A DNA stretch of 64,000 bases from Gracilariopsis chorda (taxonomy: Eukaryota > Rhodophyta > Florideophyceae > Gracilariales > Gracilariaceae). Shown in pieces: positions 49,294 to 59,322 of the stretch. Numbering within the stretch: position 1 is the first letter of the stretch; each line of letters opens with the position of its first letter. The notes under the pieces were generated by a model. The model saw only the letters and a list, made by a program, of their open reading frames with translations, did no database searches and was not told the DNA's origin. A program made the translations under genes and the position numbers. The stretch is from contig NBIV01000141.1 in NCBI GenBank assembly GCA_003194525.1, positions 118,373-182,372 of the forward strand, written 5' to 3'.

Positions 49294-51830
49294 TAATAGG
49301 GACTGCGTGAAGACTTGGGTGCACGGGGTGTACTCTTCAACAGGAGAGCTTCGCATAACTTGCAATACATGAAGAGTTCAGGAAACACCGCATCACCATA
49401 CTTCGTTTTTCTATCTGCCGAAAATACAGAGACGTAGGAAGTTTAATTATTCGAACCTCCGTTGGTATTTTCTATCGTGAGGGCGCAGGGTGCTCCAATA
49501 CTGCCTCACGATGGATCTATTGAAGGCATCTGTTAGATCAATTTCTCTCTTGCACTCTCTCTTCAAAATTGTATCTAGGTGGATTCGTCACGTTACAGGG
49601 TAAATAGATGTGTCTAAAATTGCTTTTGACGCTTCTTTGAGTGATTATTCTCGTAGAGTCACTCGACTTCTTCGCTTGTTTGAGTACGCCCGCTTGTCTT
49701 ATTCCAAAAAAAACGTTGGTAAGCTCGACCAGCTTTTCTCTACTTACTGGGCCTTTTCTTCATAGTGGTTCTTGTCCCTTCGAAAGAGGTACAAGTTCCT
49801 ACGGTTTCCGCTCTTCAATGTGCTCTCGCCCCTCAACTTTTAACCGTGCTAAATCCATGAGATAAAGCTCTTTTACATGAAAGCTGTGTTCCCCCAAGCC
49901 GGCCTATGTGCTGACCCAAATCACATGCTACTGATTTGCGTGAGAAGGGTGTTTAGTACGCCATGAAGAGCCGCATGTTGTTTCCTGGGATAGGAGGAAG
50001 GGATTGGTGGTGGTTGTCCGACAGAAACGCACAATTCGAACGAACTTCGCTCCCAAGGGGCTCCGAAGGTTAGACTTGTACGGTATACTAGCCCTCGGTT
50101 ATGACGGTTTGCATCCCAAAATCAACCCTCCACCAGGGTCCACAGATGTCGGTCACATTGTATGTCACACTGTCAGCGCATCCGTAGCACCGTGACACCT
50201 CTACAAACCCCACAAGGAGGAGGTGATGCATTCCCAAGGTGGAATTTAAAGGACCCTTGCACGAGAAATTTGGAGCCTAGTTAAGGTCACAAGTATTCCT
50301 CGGGGGCCGACCGAAGGGATACAACTTTGGCACCCCTTTGGAAGGATGACATACAAGGGTATCGCCAATTCTTGATCTCTTAGTCGATAATATTGTGTTT
50401 CTGTAGCGAAAGCGAAGAGAGGGATCGGGAGAAAAGCCTTGTTGAGGAAGATCCGTGCCCTCGTATTCAGCAGCAACTCCAAAAAGAGATCACTTCCAGG
50501 ACGTGAAGCAAAGAACCCGCATCCGCCCTACTACTAGCGCAGAGCCAATAAGCGAAGTTCCAGAGCCGCTGCTAAATACGGTGACTCCTAAGAAGAGTGC
50601 CTACTGCCTTGGCGCAAATATTTACCGGTCACGTCCCAACACTACACCCTGTTTCTTCGCTTATCCACAACAGGAAATGTTTGTGGCCCCTCGAATGTGG
50701 GCTCAACATACTGAATAGTGTGGACCATTTCGTCTTTAGATGCCGCCAAAGAGCAGCGTCCCGACGTAGAGAACTTCCACCTCTCCAAGGGAGGCAAGGT
50801 TCTGTCGAATCAATAGTAAGAACATGGCCAGAGTAGTTACTGGTTTATCTAGAGAGAGGGAGGGTTCTTTTCAATCCGTCCAATACCGTAGTCTTGGAAT
50901 TACAGAGACGAGCTCATATAAACACACACACGCATTACACTGCCAGGTCTTATATTATCGTGCTTGGAAACGGATCGTCATGATAACTCCCAATGTGATG
51001 GTTAGAATTGAACAGCTTGTAAGACAACATGCATACGAGAGAACGTCACCGTGGAGATAATCGGTCCCCCCAACCACTACTGGAAATCTCACGAACACCA
51101 TCAAGGGTGCGGGCTGAATGCAGCGAGGTTGCAGCACTGAAACCATACTATAAACTATTCGTAAGGTGAGGTCGAACATATCTACTCCCAGAGGTAGGGG
51201 TTACGAAGGCTAAAGGTTTAGAAGACTGACACTTTAACCTTTACTCATCGTAAGCGTTTAATCGTTGCATCTGCAACTGGTGACTCCAAAGGACACCCGC
51301 TTGTTGATCCATTTCACAGCTCAAAGTATTATTAGGGAGATGGTCCGCACATCAATATGAGCAGAATAGTGTGCTATGTCCTTATAAACGTATTGAAAGG
51401 CTTCAGATATCAGTCCGAAGCAATGGCAGCTGAAAGGAACTGGATGCCTTGTCCCTTCCATATGACACCGAGACTCGATACAAGCAGCAACAAAATCTAT
51501 ACCCACTGAGGGTTTGCGAGTCCATTGGGTTGCGGGCTCATGTATACAGACAGATAACTGCATGTGCTGTGCATTGCGTAAGTCGTGCTGCAGGCCGAAT
51601 AGGTTCCTTCGCACGAACTTCTACTTGAAAGTTACCCTACCAAGGGGTTGCAATGAGAAAAAGGGACAGTCTCGCCGTTCTCGTACTTCGATATTGTGTA
51701 TTGACGGGTTAAAAGGTTGGATCAAGACAGTTTGCGTTGGGCTCCTTTTTCTTTGTATGCCTATGAAGTTTGACGTTTATAGTTCCAATGCTGCTCAGAC
51801 CTTCCGGAAAGCTGTAATGCAAAGAAGTAC
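49294..51830. other. Gene-poor interval
   Basis: About 2.5 kb with only short frames on both strands and nothing recognisable. Between about 50000 and 50700 some phrases (caaggggctccgaagg, acccctttggaagg) recall the short C...G inverted-repeat style of the gypsy 2 element, so a decayed gypsy fragment is possible but not shown. Confidence 0.4.
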
Positions 51831-53150
51831 TTACGCTTTTTTGAAGTAGCGATCCATGCACTGCTTTATGACGCCCAGGGATTCCACAGTAACGTTTCCA
51901 ATGTAACCCGCAACTCTTGAGAAACTGCTTTTGCTGGCAACGATGTAAGAACTCTTGGACAACACTATGAGTTCCATCATGGTACTAGCGCATTCCGAAG
52001 CGTTGTTCTTGCATCCCTTGGTGTGAACCGGCATGATATCATCGAAACGAATGAGTGAGGCATTGGGACGTTCGCGCAAGAGCACGTTCTCAAACACGTC
52101 GCGGAATGGCACGGTATCAGTTGCAAGGTAGTACTTGCGAATGCCATGAGTGTCCCCAGAACCTAGAGCTGACTTGACAAAGCACTTCGCTACTTGTTCT
52201 GGGCTATGCCCGGAGCCGAAACGCGGCCCCGTTTCACCGAGTCCCGCTCCCAGTCGGGCATGCACTCCAATAAACGGTTGCTTCAAAGCGCGTTTTCTCT
52301 TTTCAAGCAGTTTTTTCAACGGAGCGGCTGGCTTGAGCATAGCATTGAACGCAGACGATAGTACATGAACGTTGGTCACGACGTCAGTAAGATTTGCAAA
52401 TACTTTGGACAACGGAAGGCGGGGATGGGTGGTAGAAAAATGAGCAACAAGATGTTGAGGCGAAGTGGTCGCGCCTTGAGGATAAATGATGAAGTGTTTG
52501 GAACCTAGAACGTGTCCCAAATGGAGCTTTTTGGTACATTGTTTGTCGCAGATATATCTTGAGCTTGCTTTTTGTTGTTCTTCGCGGCGGTCAGCGTCGG
52601 TGAACTCGATGCCGGGCATGGCGGAGGACGGGGAGAAGAAATGGGAGAGGGGATATGGTTGAATCCAATCCAGTAGTAAAACGCGATTTGAAAAGGAGGC
52701 TATGATGAAGGCCGAAACGAGTGTGGAGAAACGATCTCCTACTCCGGGATTGGTTTCGTTGAAACGAACGACAAGTCTGGGCGCTTTGCGTCTGTTCTCG
52801 CGATGCCACTTTGCATAGCGATTGACAAGATGCTGACGAAAGAAGTCATCCAGGACTGACTGAGGAGTGGGGGTGGGTGATTCAGAAGGGGTGGGGGAGG
52901 GTGATGTGGTAGGTGTGGGTGTGAGTGATGGTGTTGGGGAACTTGAAGATGTTGGGGTTGGGGTGACGGATCTCGACGGCGTTGGAGTTGGAGTGGGATA
53001 TTTGGAAGGTTTCGGGGAGGGAGAAAATGACTTGGACGGGTTTGGAGTACGTGTAGGGGAAGCAACAGCGCGTACGCAAGCAACGTGAAGCAAGGAACCG
53101 ATCCCAAGGAGCAGAACAACAACATGAGAGACCAATGGCATCAAACGCAT
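51831..53150 (-). CDS. Fucosyltransferase-like Golgi protein (GT23/GT37/O-FucT-like) with Ser/Thr-Pro stem
   Basis: A 439-residue type II-like protein. A hydrophobic N-terminus (about 5-25, [18 protein letters not shown]) would be a signal or anchor. Residues 31-97 are a Ser/Thr-Pro stem of repeated PTPTPSP-like units, likely O-glycosylated. The catalytic part has [29 protein letters not shown] (131-162), matching the GxGxRxxxLxSAxxxAxxxxRxxLxD start of fucosyltransferases. [10 protein letters not shown] (294-303) is the GVHxRxG GDP-fucose motif I. KYYLATD (339-345) and [20 protein letters not shown] (about 395-414) are the conserved C-terminal motifs. Families GT23, GT37 and NodZ share these features; which one applies cannot be settled by eye. 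It probably decorates secreted glycans. A CT-rich microsatellite lies upstream. Confidence 0.83.
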   Translation of the reverse strand: MRLMPLVSHVVVLLLGIGSLLHVACVRAVASPTRTPNPSKSFSPSPKPSKYPTPTPTPSRSVTPTPTSSSSPTPSLTPTPTTSPSPTPSESPTPTPQSVLDDFFRQHLVNRYAKWHRENRRKAPRLVVRFNETNPGVGDRFSTLVSAFIIASFSNRVLLLDWIQPYPLSHFFSPSSAMPGIEFTDADRREEQQKASSRYICDKQCTKKLHLGHVLGSKHFIIYPQGATTSPQHLVAHFSTTHPRLPLSKVFANLTDVVTNVHVLSSAFNAMLKPAAPLKKLLEKRKRALKQPFIGVHARLGAGLGETGPRFGSGHSPEQVAKCFVKSALGSGDTHGIRKYYLATDTVPFRDVFENVLLRERPNASLIRFDDIMPVHTKGCKNNASECASTMMELIVLSKSSYIVASKSSFSRVAGYIGNVTVESLGVIKQCMDRYFKKA

Positions 53151-53459
53151 GGTAAACGGAAGAGAAGATTGATACTACGGGCAGTCAGACGGCTCAGTGC
53201 AATGCGTTTGTGATGGCCGCAGCGTTCGGATAAGGTGGCGCTGACATTGTGGAGGAATGCGGCTCGAAGTTGGCGACCAATTGCGAAGAGCGTGGCGGGT
53301 GGGTGCATCGAAAGGGCGTTTGGGGGACGGTGGTGGGTGTAGCTTTGAAGCGGAAAGGGAGTGCATTCTGATGGTGGAAAGGCCTTTTTTTGTAACTTCA
53401 CAAGGGTGGTGAGGTCGACGCCAGGCAGGGGGATGAAGAACGTGAAGAGGTGAAGTGCG

Positions 53460-53463
<4 letters not shown>

Positions 53464-53498
<35 letters not shown>
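53464..53498. repeat. GA/CT microsatellite in the upstream region of the fucosyltransferase-like gene
   Basis: About 17 uninterrupted GA units on the plus strand (CT on the coding strand), starting 314 bp upstream of the start codon at 53150. CT runs are common in 5' UTRs and promoters; any function is inference. Confidence 0.9.
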
Positions 53499-53585
53499 CG
53501 AGACAACCTTGTCGAACTGAGAGAGATTGACCATGACATAAACTTGGTATATATATTGTTTAAATCTATTTCCCGTCATCCGAAC

Positions 53586-53670
53586 GGGTCTATGGCGCAG
53601 TGGTTGCGGCACGCTAGAGCGCGTCCGTTTTGCATACGGAAGGTCGGGGGTTCAATCCCCCCTAGATCCA
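53586..53670 (+). tRNA. tRNA-Ala (anticodon TGC) with ~11-nt intron in the D-loop
   Basis: The acceptor is GGGTCTA (53586-53592) with TAGATCC (53663-53669) and discriminator A. The anticodon arm is TCCGT-TTTGCAT-ACGGA (53624-53640), anticodon TGC. The T arm is GGGGG-TTCAATC-CCCCC. The D-stem GCGC/GCGC encloses a 20-nt loop (53599-53618) instead of 7-9 nt. Removing about 53605-53615 (tgcggcacgct) leaves an ordinary AGTGGTAGA loop. The A box TGGCGCAGTGG is complete upstream of the insertion. Confidence 0.85.
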
Positions 53671-54132
53671 GAAATTTTTGTTCTTTTGCACTCCGCGCCG
53701 CTTCAGACCAGGACGCATCCCCACCTCTCTAACGCCACTCCCCTGCACATTAGATCTGTTTTGCGATCGAGATACAGTGCGAGTCCCACAAAGTTAAACA
53801 ACACGAGAAACAACGACGAGAAAAGTAGCAAGCAAGTTTTCTTTTACTTCGAAATTTGGACTTTATCATGTTCAATGATTACATTTTCACATGTTCCACT
53901 ACGATAAAGAAACATCATCACTTGTGCAGAAGTAGTCCAACACTTGTTCAAGTTGAACACAAAGACAGATAATTGCAGTTTTGTCCTTTACTTTCTTGAA
54001 AGACACACAACCAAAGCACTCATTGGAATAATAAAAAATAACAGTCACCAAACGCCTTGACTTCTGTATAATCAGTGACTTCGCACAAAACGCTTCGCCG
54101 CTCTCGCTTACACTTGATGGCAGATCTTAGCT

Positions 54133-55344
54133 TCACGTAGAGTGCCGCTTTGCGGTATTTGACTTTGCAATTGCTCTGCGAACCGAAAGAGGTCGTGGTA
54201 CTTGGTATCTGTCACCATATGGAGTGACCCGGCGAACTGCAGCTAAATGATCAAACTTCAACCTTACAACCCTCCACTTTTCTTTCTCTACAGAAACCAT
54301 ACGCGCTTCCTCCGCCTCTTTTACATCCTTCACATTCCTCTGCTGCTTCTTTCTTAAGTCCTGCAATTTCAACAAGCCCAATGCCACATCAGATTTAAGT
54401 ACGGCACAATATGTAATGTCAAGAAATCCGGACGAATGGACATGAACATAGTTAATAAAATCTTCAATTGACCGATCGTTCTCCTTATCCATCATATCTA
54501 CCATTTCTTCAACACTGGCAAGGCGATAGGTTTCCTCTACAATATAAGGGCGAGCTTGGGAGAAGAGACTACATTCATCAAACGGATATATTCCGCACCT
54601 CGATAACCGAGAGTTGATGTTGTAATTAGTTAAGCTGAGAGTATAAGCCTTTGAAATGATCTGGGACACATCAAAATCGTTCATAGGCTTTCGTGCCCTG
54701 CATCGAGATCGATAGACCTTCTCCAGACGTGCACGATAGTGATAATTTAGCGACGGAAATATGGCTACGTCAAGAGGCTGCGTTGTGCCACTGGTGTGAG
54801 CTGGGAGAGCATAGGCTATGAAGGTTGATTTGGCGAGCATTTCCCAGATTTGAATGTCTAGGTGACTACGATACCCTTCATAGATCAGAAGAATCTTACC
54901 AGTGCTTCTCTTCTTCTCTGTTTGCTTCAGAAACTGTTCAGCCCACTTCATGAAGTTTGCGCGGTCAACTGACACGATGTCTTTTCGTGCCGTCACACGC
55001 AATCCGTGTGGCAACAACTCGCTTATAAATTCACTGTTCTCTTCGTTTCCTCCACTTCTAGTTATTCTGCCTACACGAAGTCGCGTTCCTTGGAAAACAA
55101 ACATTGGAGGGCCGAGGTCCCCGTCTGCGAGCACGGCAGCTAGAAGGGTGATTCGATTAACATTCTCAAATATTTGATTCGACAACATTGGTGTAAATCC
55201 TTGCCGAGCCAGAACGTTCTTCTGGTTTCCATACTTCCGCTCAGTGCTCGGCGAAAATCCAGTTTTGTCTACGTTCGCAATTTGGGAAAGGATAATTTTG
55301 TGGAACTCGATTAGTTTCTTCAATTTGCTTGAAGTGCAACGCCC
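54133..55344 (-). pseudogene. Pogo/Tigger-like DDE transposase, 5'-truncated
   Basis: The open frame runs from about 55344 to 54133 without an initiating ATG; an upstream in-frame stop lies at 55345-55347. The DDE_1-type catalytic core is clear. NVDKTGF carries the first Asp (D19 counted from the TTG at 55323). ILLIYEGYRSHL carries the second acidic position, where the family's DGHRSH Asp is replaced by Glu149. ALPAHTSGTTQPLDVAIF carries the third Asp (D185), 36 residues later. The HTH/CENPB DNA-binding half expected upstream is missing, and no terminal inverted repeats were recognised. A Lys/Glu-rich tail follows. It cannot be autonomous. It lies about 150 bp from the gypsy 2 LTR. Confidence 0.85.
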
Positions 55345-55498
55345 TCAGGGAGGGATTCTAGGTACTTGATCGTTTTCCCGATATTATCGGTTGTGTAGTG
55401 TGTATATGAACTACGCCCCACAATGGTAGATATGGACATGTGGAAAACGGTTTTGGGTCAATTGGCGGTTGGCCACAGTAGTGGATGTTGCCACAGAA

Positions 55499-56155
55499 TG
55501 TGGAGTATTTTAGTTAATAATATTTATTATTTTCACACCCATTTCTGGGAAGCTAGTACTTAGTGCGACGGCGCACTGCCGTCGCACCAGTAAACCTTCC
55601 CCAACCAGGGACCCCAACCTGGGGAATTGGCTCTAGTTGTTGCCGCTTGCGCACGTACTCTACTCCTCCTTGGAGGGAAACGCCGTAAACCATGGGACAT
55701 CTAACCCCCTTGCACATCTAAAGAAGCCCATCCTTGGGAGTATAATTGTTCCAATCATATTGGTGTTTCGCCCTGTATAGGGAGTCCTGTCCATCGGCAT
55801 TGCGTATCTGTTCGTCGCTCTCGCGACTCACATCGTCCTCTCTTCCTCCTCTTCGCCCTTCCTTTTTCCCCTTTTTAGGGTAGCACCTCCCGCTATCCGC
55901 GGCCCTCGTGTGCGCATCCGCTCACACACCCCCACTTACGTGGAAACATACCTCTACTGAGGATCACACCCCGCTCACGCGGATACCGATTCTTCGCCTT
56001 CACCTCCCTGCGCGAGTCGCGACAGGTGTCCCTGGTCTTACAAACCGGCTTCGCCGTGACACCTCTGGGAGGGCTCTACCCAACTGGGTTCACCTCGTGA
56101 GAGGAAGATCCCGAACGTCTTTCGGTGTTTTTCCCCTTTGGGGCATTGCACCACA
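55499..56155 (+). repeat. Gypsy 2 5' LTR
   Basis: It begins TGTGGAG and ends ACCACA just before the primer-binding site, about 657 bp. The start is inferred from alignment with the coding-strand start of the gypsy 1 LTR (both TGT followed by A/T-rich sequence, then TACTTAG). It contains a 10-bp perfect stem with 5-nt loop (55563-55587), further short hairpins and a TATAATT box at 55741-55747. The 3' LTR is out of view, so borders rest on this comparison. Confidence 0.65.
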
Positions 56156-56158
56156 AAG

Positions 56159-56173
56159 TGGTCTCCTGACTTA
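56159..56173 (+). other. Gypsy 2 putative primer-binding site
   Basis: TGGTCTCCTGACTTA directly follows the LTR end and starts with the TGG that pairs with the CCA of a tRNA. Gypsy 1 has TGGTCTCCCGACCTA at the equivalent place. The site does not match the 3' ends of the three tRNAs in this window, and I cannot name the primer. Confidence 0.5.
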
Positions 56174-56260
56174 GAATCGGTTTTTGTTTTCCCTCTTACG
56201 AGGTTTGTTTTTATTTACCGGAAGTTCTGTGATCGTTTCCCGTCGTAACGGTATTTTCTC

Positions 56261-58435
56261 ATGTCGAGAAATCCCTCCGATGCGGAGCCAGTGGTTACGC
56301 GTAGTCGCTCCCGCGACAACGCGGACACCTCCGAAGTTCGGTTCGTACCCCGTATCCCTATACGGACAAGTTCCAGCCGTACTGGCGCCGCTTCATCGCG
56401 GAATGATACCCCCGACCGGGAACCTCGGAACCTCCTTTTGCCCTCGTTATCACCCCTGCAGGGGAATGCAGCATCGACTCCGGCTGTTGCCGCAGTGCCC
56501 CAGGCACCCCGGCCCGCTCCCGCTGTCGCGGCTTCAAACCCCCGTGGAACGGGCGATAACAACCCCCAGGGGACTTCCCTGGAATCCCAGGTCCGCGCTC
56601 TGTGGACCGCCCATGACACCCTTGTAGGGGAACTAAAATACCTCCAAGAGGTGGTCTTGGCAATCCCCGTAAAGGAGGTCGCCGAGGAACTCCGTATTTT
56701 ACGGTCTGACGTCAACTCCGTGTTGGAGAGTTTGGGACAACCCGCCACCTTCATCGAAGGAGTTGAAGCCCGATTTGATCGGATTGGTGCCCGCCTGGAG
56801 ACGCTGGAGCAGTTCTTCCTCATGGACAAACCATCCCCGGGTGATCCGGTAAACGAGGCATCGCACAACGACCAGCTTGCTGGGAAGAAGAAACGCCGTC
56901 ATCGACGGAAACACCACCCAAAATATTCGGACTCCGATTCTTCGACATCGTCGGACTCATCCCGAAACCATTCGGTTAGCTCGAGCTCCTCGGACTCCAA
57001 CTCGGAGGACGAGAAGCGAGGCTACTCCTCCCACTCGAAGCGGTCATCGGCCACTGAAGGTGTGGTCCGAACCCGCCAGAAGGGGAGAAGACACCCCGGT
57101 CTCCGGGAATTGAAACCGACAAACCCGGATTACCGGAAGCTTTTATCATACCGGTACTACCGGCTCGAAGACTCGTCACTTGGACGAACGTCCCGTGGTA
57201 CGGGAAAGGTGCGAGAATGCATTAATCGAATGCAGCTCTCGCTCTGCAACCAGTATTTCACTGGAGAGGACCCAGCCCTAGTACTGGATTTCCTATCCCG
57301 TTTTGTAGCGGAGGCCGATATCCTCGGTATGAATGAGGGACAAGCCTATTTGGTTTTACCGTATTTCTTACGGGGAATGGCGGAGGACCAATACAACTCT
57401 GTCAGAGGATCTTCTCGTGCCTCCGAGGGAGGAGTTACTTGCTGGCCGGAGGCTGTGCAGTATCTACTGCGCTCCTACGCCACAAACACCGCTATCCAGC
57501 AGGCTATCCTCGCTTTGCGAGATACACGCCAGCGTGCTGGAGAGACCGAGACCGATTACTCGGTGCGCCTTAACAAGGCTTTCCACAGATGTGGTAACGT
57601 ATACCCCGCTTGGGAGCGCAGTACCATGTTCATCGATGGTCTTGACCCGGCAATCCGGAGTTTAGTTACCCGTTATCGGGAGGACAAGCGGAGGATCACC
57701 TATCTCGAGCTGGTTCAACACGCCCGAGCGGAAGGGGATGCACTCCGTGCAAGAACTCCGAACCATCGGTCTAAATCCGCCAAGGCGTTGTTGCTAGAAA
57801 GCGAAGCTTTCTCACTCCAGCTCACTGCGGATGGGAACCCTGGACAGGGATTTGATACCGTGCATTTGGTGCAGGAGGATGGTGTGTCGATACCCACCAG
57901 TGATTTACCGTCAACGACGGAGATGACCCGTGATACGGGAACGGAAGACCCCGTTTTGTACGGTGGTAACAGTCGGGTTCAACCACAACGACTCCCGTTT
58001 TCAAACGATCAATCCCGTTATCAACGGCCTGGATGGACTGACACCCGCGCTGCGGTTCGCTTCTCCGATACTCGGAATAATAATCCGCGTGTCGCGGTAT
58101 TGGCTCTGATTTGCCACCTGTGCTATGCCCATGGCCATACCTCACCTCAGTGTATTTGTTCACTGAAGGATATGGCCAAGGTGGTGGCAAATTATGAGGC
58201 CCTCACTCCAGAGGAGAAACGTTCCGTCCCGACGGCTTCCTACCTCCGTGCTAAAACGGACTTTCCCCATGCCCTACCACAGACCCCGCATGCGAGGCAA
58301 GCTTCATACACCCCGATTCGGGAGATCACGCAACCATCCGTTGCAACCCCCGCTTATGCGGATAGAAACCCCCGTCAACGGGATGAAGCACTCGTTGTCG
58401 AGGAAACCAACCCACCGCCGAAGGCGGAAAACTAA
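56261..58435 (+). CDS. gag: Gypsy 2 Gag polyprotein
   Basis: An intact 724-residue frame starting at the ATG at 56261. A disordered Arg/Ser/Pro-rich start comes first, then a long helical coiled-coil segment (about 106-187; TLVGELKYLQEVVLAIPVKE ... ARLETLEQFF). A basic patch (KKKRRHRRKHH, 209-219) follows and is next to a Ser/Asp-rich tract (about 223-250). A capsid-like helical core spans about 318-510, with LVLDFLSRFVAEADILGMN and AVQYLLRSYATNTAIQ. A CCHC zinc knuckle CHLCYAHGHTSPQC has Cys618, Cys621, His626 and Cys631. It forms the particle and binds RNA. The pol frame is open across its stop, offset by -1. The coding sequence is rich in short hairpins. Confidence 0.88.
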   Translation: MSRNPSDAEPVVTRSRSRDNADTSEVRFVPRIPIRTSSSRTGAASSRNDTPDREPRNLLLPSLSPLQGNAASTPAVAAVPQAPRPAPAVAASNPRGTGDNNPQGTSLESQVRALWTAHDTLVGELKYLQEVVLAIPVKEVAEELRILRSDVNSVLESLGQPATFIEGVEARFDRIGARLETLEQFFLMDKPSPGDPVNEASHNDQLAGKKKRRHRRKHHPKYSDSDSSTSSDSSRNHSVSSSSSDSNSEDEKRGYSSHSKRSSATEGVVRTRQKGRRHPGLRELKPTNPDYRKLLSYRYYRLEDSSLGRTSRGTGKVRECINRMQLSLCNQYFTGEDPALVLDFLSRFVAEADILGMNEGQAYLVLPYFLRGMAEDQYNSVRGSSRASEGGVTCWPEAVQYLLRSYATNTAIQQAILALRDTRQRAGETETDYSVRLNKAFHRCGNVYPAWERSTMFIDGLDPAIRSLVTRYREDKRRITYLELVQHARAEGDALRARTPNHRSKSAKALLLESEAFSLQLTADGNPGQGFDTVHLVQEDGVSIPTSDLPSTTEMTRDTGTEDPVLYGGNSRVQPQRLPFSNDQSRYQRPGWTDTRAAVRFSDTRNNNPRVAVLALICHLCYAHGHTSPQCICSLKDMAKVVANYEALTPEEKRSVPTASYLRAKTDFPHALPQTPHARQASYTPIREITQPSVATPAYADRNPRQRDEALVVEETNPPPKAEN

Positions 58436-58437
58436 CT

Positions 58438-59322
58438 GAGGGAGTCTCCCCTTTGGGAGAGGCGTCCTCAAGAACGAGGCTGTTGGCGCCCGAGGCGTCC
58501 TCGCGTCGCTCCCCGGTGAAAGTCCTCTCGAGGAAAGACATCGCTGACGCGGACTCTGCGCACCTCGGTGTGTTGCGTCGCCCGTGGATACGGAGTAAAA
58601 ATCCCCGGATTCCCGGTAGAGTCTTGGTCTTGGCCAAACGCAATTATAAGGTCTATGCCGACCTTGGCCTTGACCCCCAGTTTATGCTGAGGTTTCTCAC
58701 CGTCCTGGATACAGGTGCAGGCCCCAACTTTGTTGTGGAATCATTGTTACCCCCACTTGTGCGGTCGCGTATCCGCTCTGACGCGGTCCCCGACATTTCG
58801 GATGCGAACAACAATCCGTTACAAACGGTGGGCACAGTGGACATCGTCGTGAGACTTGGTACCTCTGTGGTGAAGGTGGACTTCATCTTTTGCAGTTCAT
58901 TGGCAGCACCAGTCACACTGGGATGTGATTACTGCGACAGAGTTGTCGACGCAATCAGGCCCCGCCTCAGGCGTGTAGAACTTGACGACGGATCTTCGGT
59001 TCCGATTGTTCGCCGCCCGCTAAAGCGGTCCTCTCGGAAACAAGTTCCTTTCCCTGCTGCGCAGGAACCACTGCCCGCGTCCCGCGAGTACACCAAGCTC
59101 CGCGTCGCTGCCTCGGTTTCTATACCGCCTGAGTCCCAAGTCTGGGTGCAGGTAAATTCCCGTCAACACGGTCTTCGGGTTATACAACCCCTCGCCTCGT
59201 TGTACGAGAAATCCCAGCTGGCGCTGGCTAATGGAATTGTCTCCATTTCCCCGGATGTTCCTTTCCGGATATTGGTTGCCACCTTGGGAAACACCCCCAT
59301 TATCTGGTCAAACACCAAGTAG
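58438..59322 (+). CDS. pol: Gypsy 2 aspartic protease region of pol
   Basis: The frame is already open before the gag stop and has no ATG, so it is probably made as a Gag-Pol fusion by a -1 shift. The active site is VLDTGAGPNFV (Asp codon 58708-58710), followed by LAAPVTLGCDYCD, the usual second conserved hydrophobic-Gly block. The last part (PVVPIVRRPLK-like, then LYEKSQLALANGIVSISPD) matches gypsy 1. The frame ends at a TAG (59320-59322). Comparison with gypsy 1, where this piece and the following linker share a frame, indicates a one-base deletion at about 59316. The enzyme would cleave the polyprotein. Confidence 0.82.
   Translation, partial: EGVSPLGEASSRTRLLAPEASSRRSPVKVLSRKDIADADSAHLGVLRRPWIRSKNPRIPGRVLVLAKRNYKVYADLGLDPQFMLRFLTVLDTGAGPNFVVESLLPPLVRSRIRSDAVPDISDANNNPLQTVGTVDIVVRLGTSVVKVDFIFCSSLAAPVTLGCDYCDRVVDAIRPRLRRVELDDGSSVPIVRRPLKRSSRKQVPFPAAQEPLPASREYTKLRVAASVSIPPESQVWVQVNSRQHGLRVIQPLASLYEKSQLALANGIVSISPDVPFRILVATLGNTPIIWSNTK

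Noticed and set aside
50000-50830. Further gypsy fragment with hairpin-like phrases
   Set aside because: Only a few short resemblances; no gag or pol peptide can be read in any frame, so it is not annotated.
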